Assembly (NCBI GenBank): GCA_964428835.1 | Contig: CAYRZQ010000017.1 | Location: 1 to 64,000, forward strand | Length of the DNA: 64,000 nucleotides | From: JAIXWP01 sp964428835 | Lineage (GTDB): Bacteria; Bacteroidota; Bacteroidia; Flavobacteriales_D; Sanyastnellaceae | Direction: 5' to 3' | Part shown: piece by piece, positions 33,928 to 40,921 of the stretch | Numbering within the stretch: position 1 is the first letter of the stretch | Layout of the letters: every line of letters starts with the position of its first letter | Made by a program: the position numbers and the translations under genes | The notes under the pieces: generated by a model | What the model saw: only the letters and a program-made list of their open reading frames with translations | The model's database searches: none | What the model was told of the DNA's origin: nothing

Positions 33928-35212
33928 TGCACTTTTCGTTCTCGTGTTTTTTTCTTTATTTTTTTCTAAAAAAATAATTGCCTCAGATTTTGTTATCAGC
34001 TTCGAATACAAGGAAACAGCTCCGCTCGATTCTAATATCGCGGCTTTCCAAAACTGGTGGAACCATTTTGAGGGCGAAGAGAATTACGAAAAGGCAAACG
34101 AAATTTTACAGCCGTATAGCGTTAATCCTTCTCTATTACTCAATGTAATGGGTTATGGTAAAAATGAGAAAGATTGGAAAGAACTCAACCATCGTCTGGA
34201 CTTTGCCGTAGAACTTACCATAAAGGAAAAGGAGAATCTATTGCGCTTTATCAAGGATGTGACATCCAAGATAAATGATCGAAAGCAAACGCTTCAAACC
34301 AACAAACAGTCATTTGTTGAACTGTCATTTGCTGCGACCGCTGGTGTTTATAGGATATTCTTTTTTAATCATTCTATAGAAAAACTTAAAGCTACCAGAA
34401 TTATTAGCAGTCAAAAATTGACACCCCGCACTTCTTTTAAGTGGATAAAGAAAAATGGTAAATTCAAAAAACCGAGCATTCGTTCGGGTGAAAAGGTTGA
34501 ACAAGTATTTTCTTGTTCCTTAGACAATGCTCTAAGCCTATCTTGGGTAGTCAATGAAAGGAGCTTTTCGCATTCTATTCCTGCGGTCGAAAAGAATCCT
34601 CCCTATATCGTGGATTTTTTTGCATCAGAAAATGCTCCAATGGAAACACAAAGAGTTTTTTTGACGTGGAATGTTCTTGGTACAAAAGAAATTCTGATGG
34701 ATAATGGAGTCGGTGCGCATCCCTCTAAATGGCAAGTGAGCATTGCTCCTGAAGATACGATTGTCTATACTCTTGTTGCGGCAAATACCTTCGGAAGTGT
34801 GAGTAAACAAGTCAAGTTGGATGTGGAGCAAGTGCTGCTTACAAGTGCAATCATTACAGTATTTACTCCTGAAAAAGGAGACCCGAAGGCACTTGGAACA
34901 AAAATCGTGGCCACACTGGATGGATATGCCAAAGGTGTATTGGGTCGTTTTGAAGGAGCTATGGATCTTGAATGTGATGGTGTTAAGACGCCTTATGTCG
35001 GGCCATTCAAGTTTTCATACGACGCGCCTGTTTACAAAAGAGATTTCATTCGAGGACAATTCACTGTTAAAATCGAGGGCGAAAAGTCCGATGAGTGGCT
35101 TTTTTCACCAATAGTTATTTTGCAGTTTTCCGATGGTAGCAAACGCGAATTGGTGGGATACGGCACGCGATTGTTGAAAACGGGTGCAGAGGCTGAGGTC
35201 TTTAAGTTTTAA
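33905..35212 (+). CDS. Exported protein of unknown function
   Basis: The 435-residue protein starts with ATG at 33905, inside the last 23 bp of the preceding membrane-protein gene. A signal peptide (ALFVLVFFSLFF, cleavage near IIAS) leads into a charged helical region (residues about 45-145) and then beta-rich Ig-like segments (PYIVDFFASENAPMETQRVFLTWNVLGTKEILMDNG; YTLVAANTFGS). The C-terminal domain has KREFIRGQ-like strands but no T9SS motif. I do not recognise a family. It is probably periplasmic. Confidence 0.65.
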   Translation: MLTSRSASALFVLVFFSLFFSKKIIASDFVISFEYKETAPLDSNIAAFQNWWNHFEGEENYEKANEILQPYSVNPSLLLNVMGYGKNEKDWKELNHRLDFAVELTIKEKENLLRFIKDVTSKINDRKQTLQTNKQSFVELSFAATAGVYRIFFFNHSIEKLKATRIISSQKLTPRTSFKWIKKNGKFKKPSIRSGEKVEQVFSCSLDNALSLSWVVNERSFSHSIPAVEKNPPYIVDFFASENAPMETQRVFLTWNVLGTKEILMDNGVGAHPSKWQVSIAPEDTIVYTLVAANTFGSVSKQVKLDVEQVLLTSAIITVFTPEKGDPKALGTKIVATLDGYAKGVLGRFEGAMDLECDGVKTPYVGPFKFSYDAPVYKRDFIRGQFTVKIEGEKSDEWLFSPIVILQFSDGSKRELVGYGTRLLKTGAEAEVFKF

Positions 35213-35271
35213 TTTTTCAGAAAAACCTTTGAATACCCTGTTTAAGGTATCGCGTTTACTTCCGCTTTTCG

Positions 35272-35279
35272 TTTATTTG
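35272..35279 (+). promoter_or_regulatory. Candidate feoA promoter
   Basis: TTTATTTG matches TAnnTTTG at 7 of 8 positions, 5 bp before the feoA ATG (predicted 3-nt leader). An imperfect inverted repeat ATACC-N8-GGTAT (35233-35250) upstream could be an operator for an iron regulator; its arms are short and this is weak. Confidence 0.4.
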
Positions 35280-35284
35280 TGCTC

Positions 35285-35512
35285 ATGAAGACTGCCCTCT
35301 CAAATGTTGTTCCTGGCAATAAAGCCACCATCACCGGCGTGAAGCGCGGTGAACTGTTTGCAAAACTTACTGAGTTGGGACTTTTCCAAGGAAAAGAGGT
35401 CAAAGTTCTATTTAAAGCCCCTTTTGGTGATCCTATAGCCGTCGATGTAGAAGGTTATGTACTTTCGCTCCGAAAAGACGAAGCCGAGCTCGTGGAAGTA
35501 GAGGCGAAATGA
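35285..35512 (+). CDS. feoA: Ferrous iron transport protein A
   Basis: The 75-residue SH3-like protein (MKTALSNVVPGNKATITGV ... KLTELGLFQGKEVKVLFKAPFGDPIAVDVEGYVLSLRKDEAELVEV) has the FeoA core pattern, with the L-x-x-L-G-L and G-D-P-I-A-V elements. The ATG at 35285 fits better than the GTG two codons upstream because the latter overlaps the -7 box. FeoA is a cytosolic regulator of FeoB. It is followed after 9 bp by feoB. Confidence 0.92.
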   Translation: MKTALSNVVPGNKATITGVKRGELFAKLTELGLFQGKEVKVLFKAPFGDPIAVDVEGYVLSLRKDEAELVEVEAK

Positions 35513-35521
35513 CTTTGATTT

Positions 35522-37483
35522 ATGGGAGTGAAACGCATCGCATTAATCGGGAATCCGAACACAGGTAAAACATCTATCTTCAACCTTCTCACTGGTCTCA
35601 ATCAGCAAGTAGGAAATTTTCCTGGTGTCACCGTAGATAAGAAAACAGGTATTCTCAATCTTGATTCGGGTGATAAGGTAGAGGTCATTGACTTACCCGG
35701 CACTTACAGCGTTTTCCCTCGTTCCAAAGATGAACGCGTAGTCTTCAATATTCTTTCGAAACCCGATCATCCCGATTTTCCAGAGCTCACCATCGTGGTA
35801 GCAGATAGCTCGAACTTAGAACGGAATCTTTTACTTTTTACACAACTTTATGACATGGGTTTGTCGTGCATCCTCGTACTCACGATGCCAGACGTATCGA
35901 AGAAGCGCGACATAAAACTCGATATGCGCGCGTTGTCATTTTTATTTGGTGGTGTGCCTGTATTAGAAGTGAATGGGAGAACAGGCGAGGGCTTGGATAA
36001 ACTAAAGCATACCATTGCACATTATCCTCAAAACATTCAAAAGAAAGTTTTTGTCAGCAATCGTTTTGAAGAACTCTTGCAGAATGAGGATAAGCAAGCC
36101 GCTGACGCTGAAACACGTTTTGCGGCGATTCGCGATATCCTCAAAAATTGTGAGCGCCGTGTCGATCGATTTAGCGATCCGTTTTCTTCCAAACTTGATA
36201 AAATATTAGTACACCCTTTTTGGGGATATCTCATCTTCACGGGTATTTTGCTTTTGATATTCCAAAGCATTTTCAATTTTGCGTCTATCCCCATGGATTG
36301 GATTGATGGGGTATTCAGCGATCTTAGCCATTACGCACAATCGCATTTACCCGAAGGAGTTTTCACCAATTTGCTTTCGGAAGGCATCATTCCGGGTATT
36401 GGAGGTGTGGTTGTTTTTGTTCCTCAAATAGCCTTGCTCTTTTTATTCCTCACCATCCTTGAAGAAACGGGATATATGGCCCGTGTCGTTTTTATCATGG
36501 ATCGATTGATGCGACCCTTCGGCTTGAATGGCAAGTCTGTGGTGCCTTTGATGAGTAGCGTAGCATGTGCCATTCCTGGGGTGATGGCGACCCGTAGCAT
36601 CGCAAGCTGGAAAGACCGCTTGATCACCATTCTCGTGGCGCCATTGATGTCATGTTCAGCGCGCATCCCCGTCTACACACTCCTCATCGCGTTGGTCATT
36701 CCTGATGCGGAAGTCTGGGGATTTTTTAATTTAAAAGGCCTTGTACTCTTTGGATTGTATGCTTTGGGAGTTGTTGCCGCACTGTTGATTGCCGCTCTAT
36801 TAAAATGGTTGATCAATTCAAAAGATAGGAGTGTATTGTTGTTGGAATTGCCCTCGTATCGCTTGCCACGTGCGAAGTATGTAGCGATTTCGGTTTGGGA
36901 AAAAGTGAAAGTCTTTGTGCTCGATGCTGGTAAAGTCATCTTAGCGATATCGATCATACTTTGGGCATTGGCCAGTTATGGCCCGGGAGAGCGTATGGCG
37001 CAGGCCGTGGCTGCCATCGAAGCCCCAACATCAGATAATCAGGAGGACTATGAATTGAAAGTGGCCTCAGCTAAACTTGAAAACTCTTACATCGGAATCT
37101 TAGGTCATGCCATCGAACCCGTAATAAGGCCATTAGGCTACGATTGGAAGATCGGCATTGCCCTTATCACTTCTTTTGCCGCACGCGAAGTATTCGTGGG
37201 TTCTATGGCCACCATATACAGTGTAGGAGAGGACTTCGAAGCCGACTCTAGTTTGCTTGATCGCCTGCGCGATGAACAGGACATTCGAACTGGAAAGCCC
37301 GCCTATACGCTCGCTAACGGAGCATCGCTGATGGTGTTTTATGTATTTGCGATGCAATGCATGGCCACCCTTGCAGTGGTGAAGCGTGAAACAAAAACAT
37401 GGAAGTGGCCGCTGATACAATTGGTGTATATGGGCATCTTGGCCTATCTCGGCGCATTCATTACCTTTACTGTATTATCATGA
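35522..37483 (+). CDS. feoB: Ferrous iron transporter B
   Basis: The 653-residue protein imports Fe2+ across the inner membrane. The N-terminal G domain has G1 GNPNTGKTS at 10-18, G2 GVTVDKKTG, G3 DLPGTYSVFPRS, and a G4 that departs from NKxD (LTMPDVSKK, with M-P-D in place of N-x-x-D). The polytopic part has two gate domains with the conserved Cys in SSVACAIPGVMATR and the MSCSARIPVYTLLI segment. It is shorter than proteobacterial FeoB (about 770). Its stop overlaps the start of the small Cys-rich gene (TCATGA). The atypical G4 suggests relaxed nucleotide choice, as reported for some FeoB proteins. Confidence 0.95.
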   Translation: MGVKRIALIGNPNTGKTSIFNLLTGLNQQVGNFPGVTVDKKTGILNLDSGDKVEVIDLPGTYSVFPRSKDERVVFNILSKPDHPDFPELTIVVADSSNLERNLLLFTQLYDMGLSCILVLTMPDVSKKRDIKLDMRALSFLFGGVPVLEVNGRTGEGLDKLKHTIAHYPQNIQKKVFVSNRFEELLQNEDKQAADAETRFAAIRDILKNCERRVDRFSDPFSSKLDKILVHPFWGYLIFTGILLLIFQSIFNFASIPMDWIDGVFSDLSHYAQSHLPEGVFTNLLSEGIIPGIGGVVVFVPQIALLFLFLTILEETGYMARVVFIMDRLMRPFGLNGKSVVPLMSSVACAIPGVMATRSIASWKDRLITILVAPLMSCSARIPVYTLLIALVIPDAEVWGFFNLKGLVLFGLYALGVVAALLIAALLKWLINSKDRSVLLLELPSYRLPRAKYVAISVWEKVKVFVLDAGKVILAISIILWALASYGPGERMAQAVAAIEAPTSDNQEDYELKVASAKLENSYIGILGHAIEPVIRPLGYDWKIGIALITSFAAREVFVGSMATIYSVGEDFEADSSLLDRLRDEQDIRTGKPAYTLANGASLMVFYVFAMQCMATLAVVKRETKTWKWPLIQLVYMGILAYLGAFITFTVLS

Positions 37484-37596
37484 TACAATCAGCATTAGTC
37501 ATAGCCAGCATCGGAGGAGCCACATTTTATCTATGGCGCCGTTTCTTTGGTAAATCGGAGAAGGGTTGCGAACAATGTGGTAAGTCCAACGGTTGA
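37480..37596 (+). CDS. FeoB-associated Cys-rich membrane protein
   Basis: The 38-residue protein starts at ATG 37480 within the feoB stop (ATGA). It has one N-terminal transmembrane helix (MIQSALVIASIGGATFYLWRR) and a cytosolic C-E-Q-C pair (C30, C33) before a short tail. Small proteins of this layout follow feoB in many bacteria and are annotated as FeoB-associated; a role in holding or delivering iron is inferred. The same frame is open further upstream inside feoB, but the coupled start is clearly preferable. Confidence 0.85.
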   Translation: MIQSALVIASIGGATFYLWRRFFGKSEKGCEQCGKSNG

Positions 37597-37605
37597 TTTC
37601 CCCTC

Positions 37606-37613
37606 TATATTTG
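37606..37613 (+). promoter_or_regulatory. -7 box TATATTTG of the AlbA_2 gene
   Basis: A perfect TAnnTTTG 4 bp before the ATG at 37618 predicts a 2-nt leader. Confidence 0.6.
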
Positions 37614-37617
37614 TCAC

Positions 37618-38244
37618 ATGCAGCCATATATCTTGAGGTATATCGCGGAGGGCGAACACCAAAGACAAGATTTTAAAATGAGGATCGACGACGCACGCAA
37701 AATTGCGCGCACAGTGTCTGCATTCGCCAATACCGACGGAGGTCGCTTACTCATTGGTGTCAAAGACAACGGGAGCATCAGCGGCGTTAGGGCAGAGGAG
37801 GAGTTGCACATGATGGAAGCTGCCGCAAAAATGTACGTCAATCCGCCGGTCGATTTCAACGTGCAAGCGTGGAAAGTGGATGGCCGCACGGTATTGGAGG
37901 TAAACATAGAGTCCTCTCGTCATCGCCCGCATTTGGCGCAATTGGAAGACGGCACATGGAAGGCATTTTTGAGAAAAGATGATCAAAATTTTTTAGCCCC
38001 AGCTGTTTTGTTGCACGTATGGAAGAGCGACGACGTTGCGATGCCGCAAAAATATTTTCACACTGAAAGAGAGCGAAAGATTTTTACAGCACTGAATGAA
38101 AAGGGCACGTTGACACAAAATCAATTGGTGAAAATCACCGATATCCCTCGTCCCGCGCTCACTTCATTGCTCGCGCGATTGATACGTTGGGGATTAATTA
38201 AAATCGATTTTCATCAGGATAAAGCGTATTACAAACTAGGCTAA
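37618..38244 (+). CDS. AlbA_2 (Schlafen-like) domain protein with winged-helix C-terminus
   Basis: The 208-residue protein has an AlbA_2 domain (residues about 5-135). Its hallmarks are EGEHQRQDFKMRIDDARKIARTVSAFANTDGGRLLIGVKDNGSISGV and VLEVNIESSRHRPHLA. A winged helix-turn-helix follows (about 150-208; FTALNEKGTLTQNQLVKITDIPRPALTSLLARLIRWGLIKI). In other bacteria such proteins are often annotated as putative DNA-binding or transcriptional regulators; the C-terminal HTH supports that. No clear target. The frame ends directly at an 8-bp tandem repeat, with which its stop codon is contiguous. Confidence 0.82.
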   Translation: MQPYILRYIAEGEHQRQDFKMRIDDARKIARTVSAFANTDGGRLLIGVKDNGSISGVRAEEELHMMEAAAKMYVNPPVDFNVQAWKVDGRTVLEVNIESSRHRPHLAQLEDGTWKAFLRKDDQNFLAPAVLLHVWKSDDVAMPQKYFHTERERKIFTALNEKGTLTQNQLVKITDIPRPALTSLLARLIRWGLIKIDFHQDKAYYKLG

Positions 38245-38356
38245 TATGATAGTATGGTAGTATGATAGTATGATAGTATGGTAGTTTGGTAGTATGATAG
38301 TATGGTAGTATGGTAGTATGATAGTATGATAGTATGATAGTATGGTAGAGTGGTAG
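38245..38356. repeat. 8-bp tandem repeat TATGRTAG, 14 units
   Basis: Fourteen consecutive octamers: TATGATAG and TATGGTAG alternate irregularly, with one TTTGGTAG and a final AGTGGTAG. The array begins at the base after the AlbA_2 stop codon and ends 17 bp before the convergent lipoprotein stop. It contains a stop (TAG or TGA) in every frame. Confidence 0.95.
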
Positions 38357-38372
38357 TGTTAAGAGAATTTTA

Positions 38373-39260
38373 TTAATTGATTTTTCTGCCTTTATAATGA
38401 TAAAAAGTACTGACTACGTCTGAAACTGGGCTAGTAGGAGTTGGAAGTAATAAAGATTGAACATCTAGGAAAACATCACCATTCAATTTTCGCTCAAGTT
38501 TGCCTTGCAGTGAACTACAAAAATCAAGTCCGATTGTATTCGGTGTTGACTGTCCAAATTCAGCATAACGGTAAGACCAAGCTTGAATACGAGGCCCTCC
38601 AGGGCTGCTCTTCGTATCGCAGATGCAATTAGAACCCATACCGTCTAAATTTTCTATTACAACCTGAATACCTACGTAATTATCACAAAAAGCGATATGC
38701 ACATCGACGCTATCTTGAATTCCTTCTCTCGCAAGTCTATAGGTTCCTTGCAGCCCACCATGTTGAACTTCTCTGTTTGGGTCACCCAAAGGATTTGGAA
38801 GAATGGGATAGTCAGAAATGTGGAACACCTTGGTAATGGAATCATATCCATCATCGTTAGGGAAACATGCGGTATCTGGAATTTTTCTTACAACAAGGGT
38901 GATTGGAATGTTCGATCCTGTCCATTGTGATGAAAAAAAGCGTGTAACGATTTGTTGGTTGATTATCTCATTACCAATGTACCATTTATATTCTACAGCT
39001 CCTTCCGTTATGGCTCGGAATCTTATATTTCTTTCCTTCAAAGTGGTATCAGTGGAAATGAATTCGCCGTCTCCAATTATAGAAATCCGCTCCTCAATCA
39101 CAAAATCCGCACTCACCTCAGTCTTTCCTGCACACGGATCAACGGGGGCGACGTAATTGGGACAGTCGGGATTAGTGCTATCGGTGCAATCCTCCTCCTT
39201 GCAGCGAGAACACGACAATACGAGGAGGGTTATGAGGAAGAAGTAGAGAAGGTTTTTCAT
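38373..39260 (-). CDS. Lipoprotein of unknown function
   Basis: The 295-residue protein has a lipoprotein signal peptide (FFLITLLVLSC, lipid-anchored Cys near residue 17), then a Cys-rich stretch (SRCKEEDCTDSTNPDCPN) frequent in Bacteroidota lipoproteins. A PKD-like segment follows (VEYKWYIGNEIINQQIVTRFF), then a beta-rich C-terminal domain. No family assigned. There is no Asp/Glu-rich export signal directly after the Cys, so surface exposure is uncertain. A perfect 7-bp inverted repeat lies 44-62 bp upstream of its start. Confidence 0.8.
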   Translation of the reverse strand: MKNLLYFFLITLLVLSCSRCKEEDCTDSTNPDCPNYVAPVDPCAGKTEVSADFVIEERISIIGDGEFISTDTTLKERNIRFRAITEGAVEYKWYIGNEIINQQIVTRFFSSQWTGSNIPITLVVRKIPDTACFPNDDGYDSITKVFHISDYPILPNPLGDPNREVQHGGLQGTYRLAREGIQDSVDVHIAFCDNYVGIQVVIENLDGMGSNCICDTKSSPGGPRIQAWSYRYAEFGQSTPNTIGLDFCSSLQGKLERKLNGDVFLDVQSLLLPTPTSPVSDVVSTFYHYKGRKIN

Positions 39261-39303
39261 CTTACGCGTTAAATGTAAAAGCTAATTTCTCCCCGAACTG
39301 TTA

Positions 39304-39322
39304 AATGCGACTTTTTCGCATT
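39304..39322. promoter_or_regulatory. Inverted repeat upstream of the lipoprotein gene
   Basis: AATGCGA and TCGCATT are perfect 7-bp arms around CTTTT, 44-62 bp upstream of the ATG at 39260. The size suits a dimeric repressor, but the regulator is unknown. Confidence 0.35.
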
Positions 39323-39370
39323 AAAATTTTTACTTCAACGTCACATTGACTTTTTATTAACGATCATTTG

Positions 39371-39418
39371 CCTACTAGCCTATTAACCTATTAACCTATT
39401 AGCCTATTAACCTATTAG
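39371..39418. repeat. 8-bp tandem repeat CCTATTAR, 6 units
   Basis: The units read CCTACTAG, CCTATTAA (twice), CCTATTAG, CCTATTAA, CCTATTAG. It ends 7 bp before the CRP/FNR-type palindrome at 39426. Confidence 0.9.
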
Positions 39419-39425
39419 CCTTCCC

Positions 39426-39491
39426 CTGACTTAAATCAGCCCATCAATTGACGGCAGTCATTAGCCCGTACAATAGACCGCCACATCTTTG
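39426..39491 (+). promoter_or_regulatory. CRP/FNR-type palindrome and -7 box of the structured RNA
   Basis: CTGACTTAAATCAG (39426-39439, centre 39432.5) has the TGA-N6-TCA core of the CRP/FNR family. CATCTTTG (39484-39491) matches TAnnTTTG except at its first base. The distance from centre to first base of the box is 51.5 bp, the same as at the ccoS and usp promoters. If transcription starts 10 nt from the box's first base (39494), the site is at -61.5, the class I activator position. Confidence 0.6.
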
Positions 39492-39493
39492 CC

Positions 39494-39655
39494 TCAGATA
39501 GAGAGTACATAATCTATCGGGTCGTGTTAAACGACGGATGTTGGGGTTCTTTACCTTAAACAAATATCCGTTCTTTAACGAGGGTGCGGATACACCCGTG
39601 GCTTTTTTGGAGAGGAAAGCCCGATCGTGTGCCGCACCTTGACTCGATAGTTCTT
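39494..39655 (+). ncRNA. Predicted structured RNA (three-way junction), sRNA or kinase-operon leader
   Basis: Hand pairing gives P1 39514-39523 with 39641-39650 (10 bp). P2 is 39533-39542 with 39563-39572 (10 bp). P3 is 39581-39589 with 39632-39640 (9 bp), extended inward by 39593-39595/39629-39631, 39597-39598/39622-39623 and 39600-39605/39616-39621. P3 stacks directly on P1 at 39640/39641. Several pairs are G-U in the plus-strand transcript and would be A-C mismatches in the antisense, so the plus strand is the RNA. A further hairpin (39662-39668/39672-39678) lies just before the kinase ATG. No U-tract terminator is seen, so it may be a leader. I match it to no known RNA family. Confidence 0.5.
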
Positions 39656-39676
39656 GCCCAATAACGCCGTCGGTGT

Positions 39677-39684
39677 TAACTTTG
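39677..39684 (+). promoter_or_regulatory. -7 box TAACTTTG of the PAS kinase gene
   Basis: A perfect TAnnTTTG ending 4 bp before the ATG at 39689 predicts a 2-nt leader, so the kinase may have its own near-leaderless transcript in addition to read-through from the upstream RNA promoter. CTTG at 39653-39656 is a possible -33 element. Confidence 0.55.
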
Positions 39685-39688
39685 AACC

Positions 39689-40921
39689 ATGGGTGATCCA
39701 ATCAGTAAAGTAGAAAGCAGCTTCGAATCAGTATTCAATCACGTCAATGAGGGCATTCTGATTTGTAATAAAGACGGGGAAATCATTCTCGCAAATCCCA
39801 AGTGTTTCCAAATGTTTGGATACTTGCCAGGCGAACTAAACGGTCTCAAAGTTGAAGCCCTCGTGCCGCGCGAATTGGAAGAAAAACACGTGGGATACCG
39901 CAATGGCTACATGCAGCGCCCCATGAAACGCCCAATGGGAAAAAACTTTATCCTGTTCGGTCAAAGGAAAGATGGTTTAAAATTTCCCGTAGAAATTAGT
40001 CTTAGCTATTACGAAACGCCCGAGGGAATCTATGCCATCGCTTTTATCATCGATATCACTGAGCGTCACGAACAACAAGAAAAAATAAAAAAAATAAACG
40101 AGGAATTGCGCCTGCTCAACGAAACGCTTGAGAAGAAGGTCAATGAACGAACCCTCGTGCTCAAAGAGGCACTGCACGAACTCGAAAACTCGCGCGATGA
40201 ACTCACCAATGCCCTCGAAACAGAAAAAGAATTGAATGAAATGAAAAGCCGTTTCATCAGCATGGCTTCGCATGAATTCAGAACACCGCTTTCAACCATC
40301 CTTTCATCGGTATCCCTCATTCAGAAGTACATCGAGATGGAGCAAGCAGACAAGAGCGAAAAGCATATCTCTCGCATCAAAGGCGCGGTGAACGGACTTA
40401 CGGAAATTCTCAACGACTTCCTTTCGCTCGGCCGCCTCGAGGAGGGAAAGGTGCGCGCGAATTTGCAAACTGTGGAAGTGAGAGAAACATTGAATGACGT
40501 CGTGTCTGAGCTTCAGGCCATCGCGCGCGCTGGACAAGTCATTCATCTCGACTACAAGGGCAATGAGAGTTTTTATATCGACAAACAAATGTTTCGCAAC
40601 ATCGTCATCAACCTTCTCGCAAACGCGATCAAATTCAGCGGCGAGAATGTGCCGATTGAAGTGACTTGCAAGGTGGGTGAAAATGAAATGATACTGCGCA
40701 TCAAAGATCACGGTATCGGAATTCCTGAAGAAGATCAAGAACACTTGTTCGAACGCTTCTTCCGTGGTAAGAACGCTTCCAATATCCAAGGCACTGGTTT
40801 GGGGCTCAATATTGTGTTAAAGTACCTCGAGATGCTCAATGCGAAAATAGATTTTCAAAGTGAATTGAACGTGGGAACGACTTTTACATTAGTTTTCCCG
40901 GCTAAATACGAAGAGGCATGA
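39689..40921 (+). CDS. FixL-like PAS sensor histidine kinase
   Basis: The 410-residue soluble kinase has a PAS domain (about 8-127), a coiled coil (128-185), HisKA with the phospho-acceptor H195 (SMASHEFRTPLST), and HATPase_c (N box NLLANAIKFS, G1 DHGIGIP, G2 GTGLGLNIV). The PAS aligns by eye with rhizobial FixL from VPRELEEKHVGY to GQRKDG. His67 falls on FixL's haem ligand, but the FixL distal Arg position is Phe87. Haem or oxygen sensing is therefore possible but unproven. The stop overlaps the receiver-CRP gene by ATGA, and cbb3 oxidase genes follow on the opposite strand. Confidence 0.85.
   Translation: MGDPISKVESSFESVFNHVNEGILICNKDGEIILANPKCFQMFGYLPGELNGLKVEALVPRELEEKHVGYRNGYMQRPMKRPMGKNFILFGQRKDGLKFPVEISLSYYETPEGIYAIAFIIDITERHEQQEKIKKINEELRLLNETLEKKVNERTLVLKEALHELENSRDELTNALETEKELNEMKSRFISMASHEFRTPLSTILSSVSLIQKYIEMEQADKSEKHISRIKGAVNGLTEILNDFLSLGRLEEGKVRANLQTVEVRETLNDVVSELQAIARAGQVIHLDYKGNESFYIDKQMFRNIVINLLANAIKFSGENVPIEVTCKVGENEMILRIKDHGIGIPEEDQEHLFERFFRGKNASNIQGTGLGLNIVLKYLEMLNAKIDFQSELNVGTTFTLVFPAKYEEA

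Noticed and set aside
35221..35284. ATACC-N8-GGTAT as a Fur or DtxR box for feoA.
   Set aside because: Arms are only 5 bp and do not match a known iron box well; kept only as a remark under the promoter.
38245..39418. Tandem arrays considered as CRISPR.
   Set aside because: The units are 8 bp with no spacers, and no cas gene is present.
39600..39640. GGAGAGGAAAGCCCG resembles the conserved 5' GAGGAAAGUCC block of bacterial RNase P RNA.
   Set aside because: The block is used as one strand of the local P3 hairpin, the rest of RNase P (about 300 nt, 3' ACAGAA-type block) is absent, and a CDS starts 50 nt downstream.
39444..39701. 85-residue minus-strand ORF covering the structured RNA.
   Set aside because: No protein-like composition, and it runs antisense through the RNA stems and kinase start; the G-U pairs indicate a plus-strand RNA instead.
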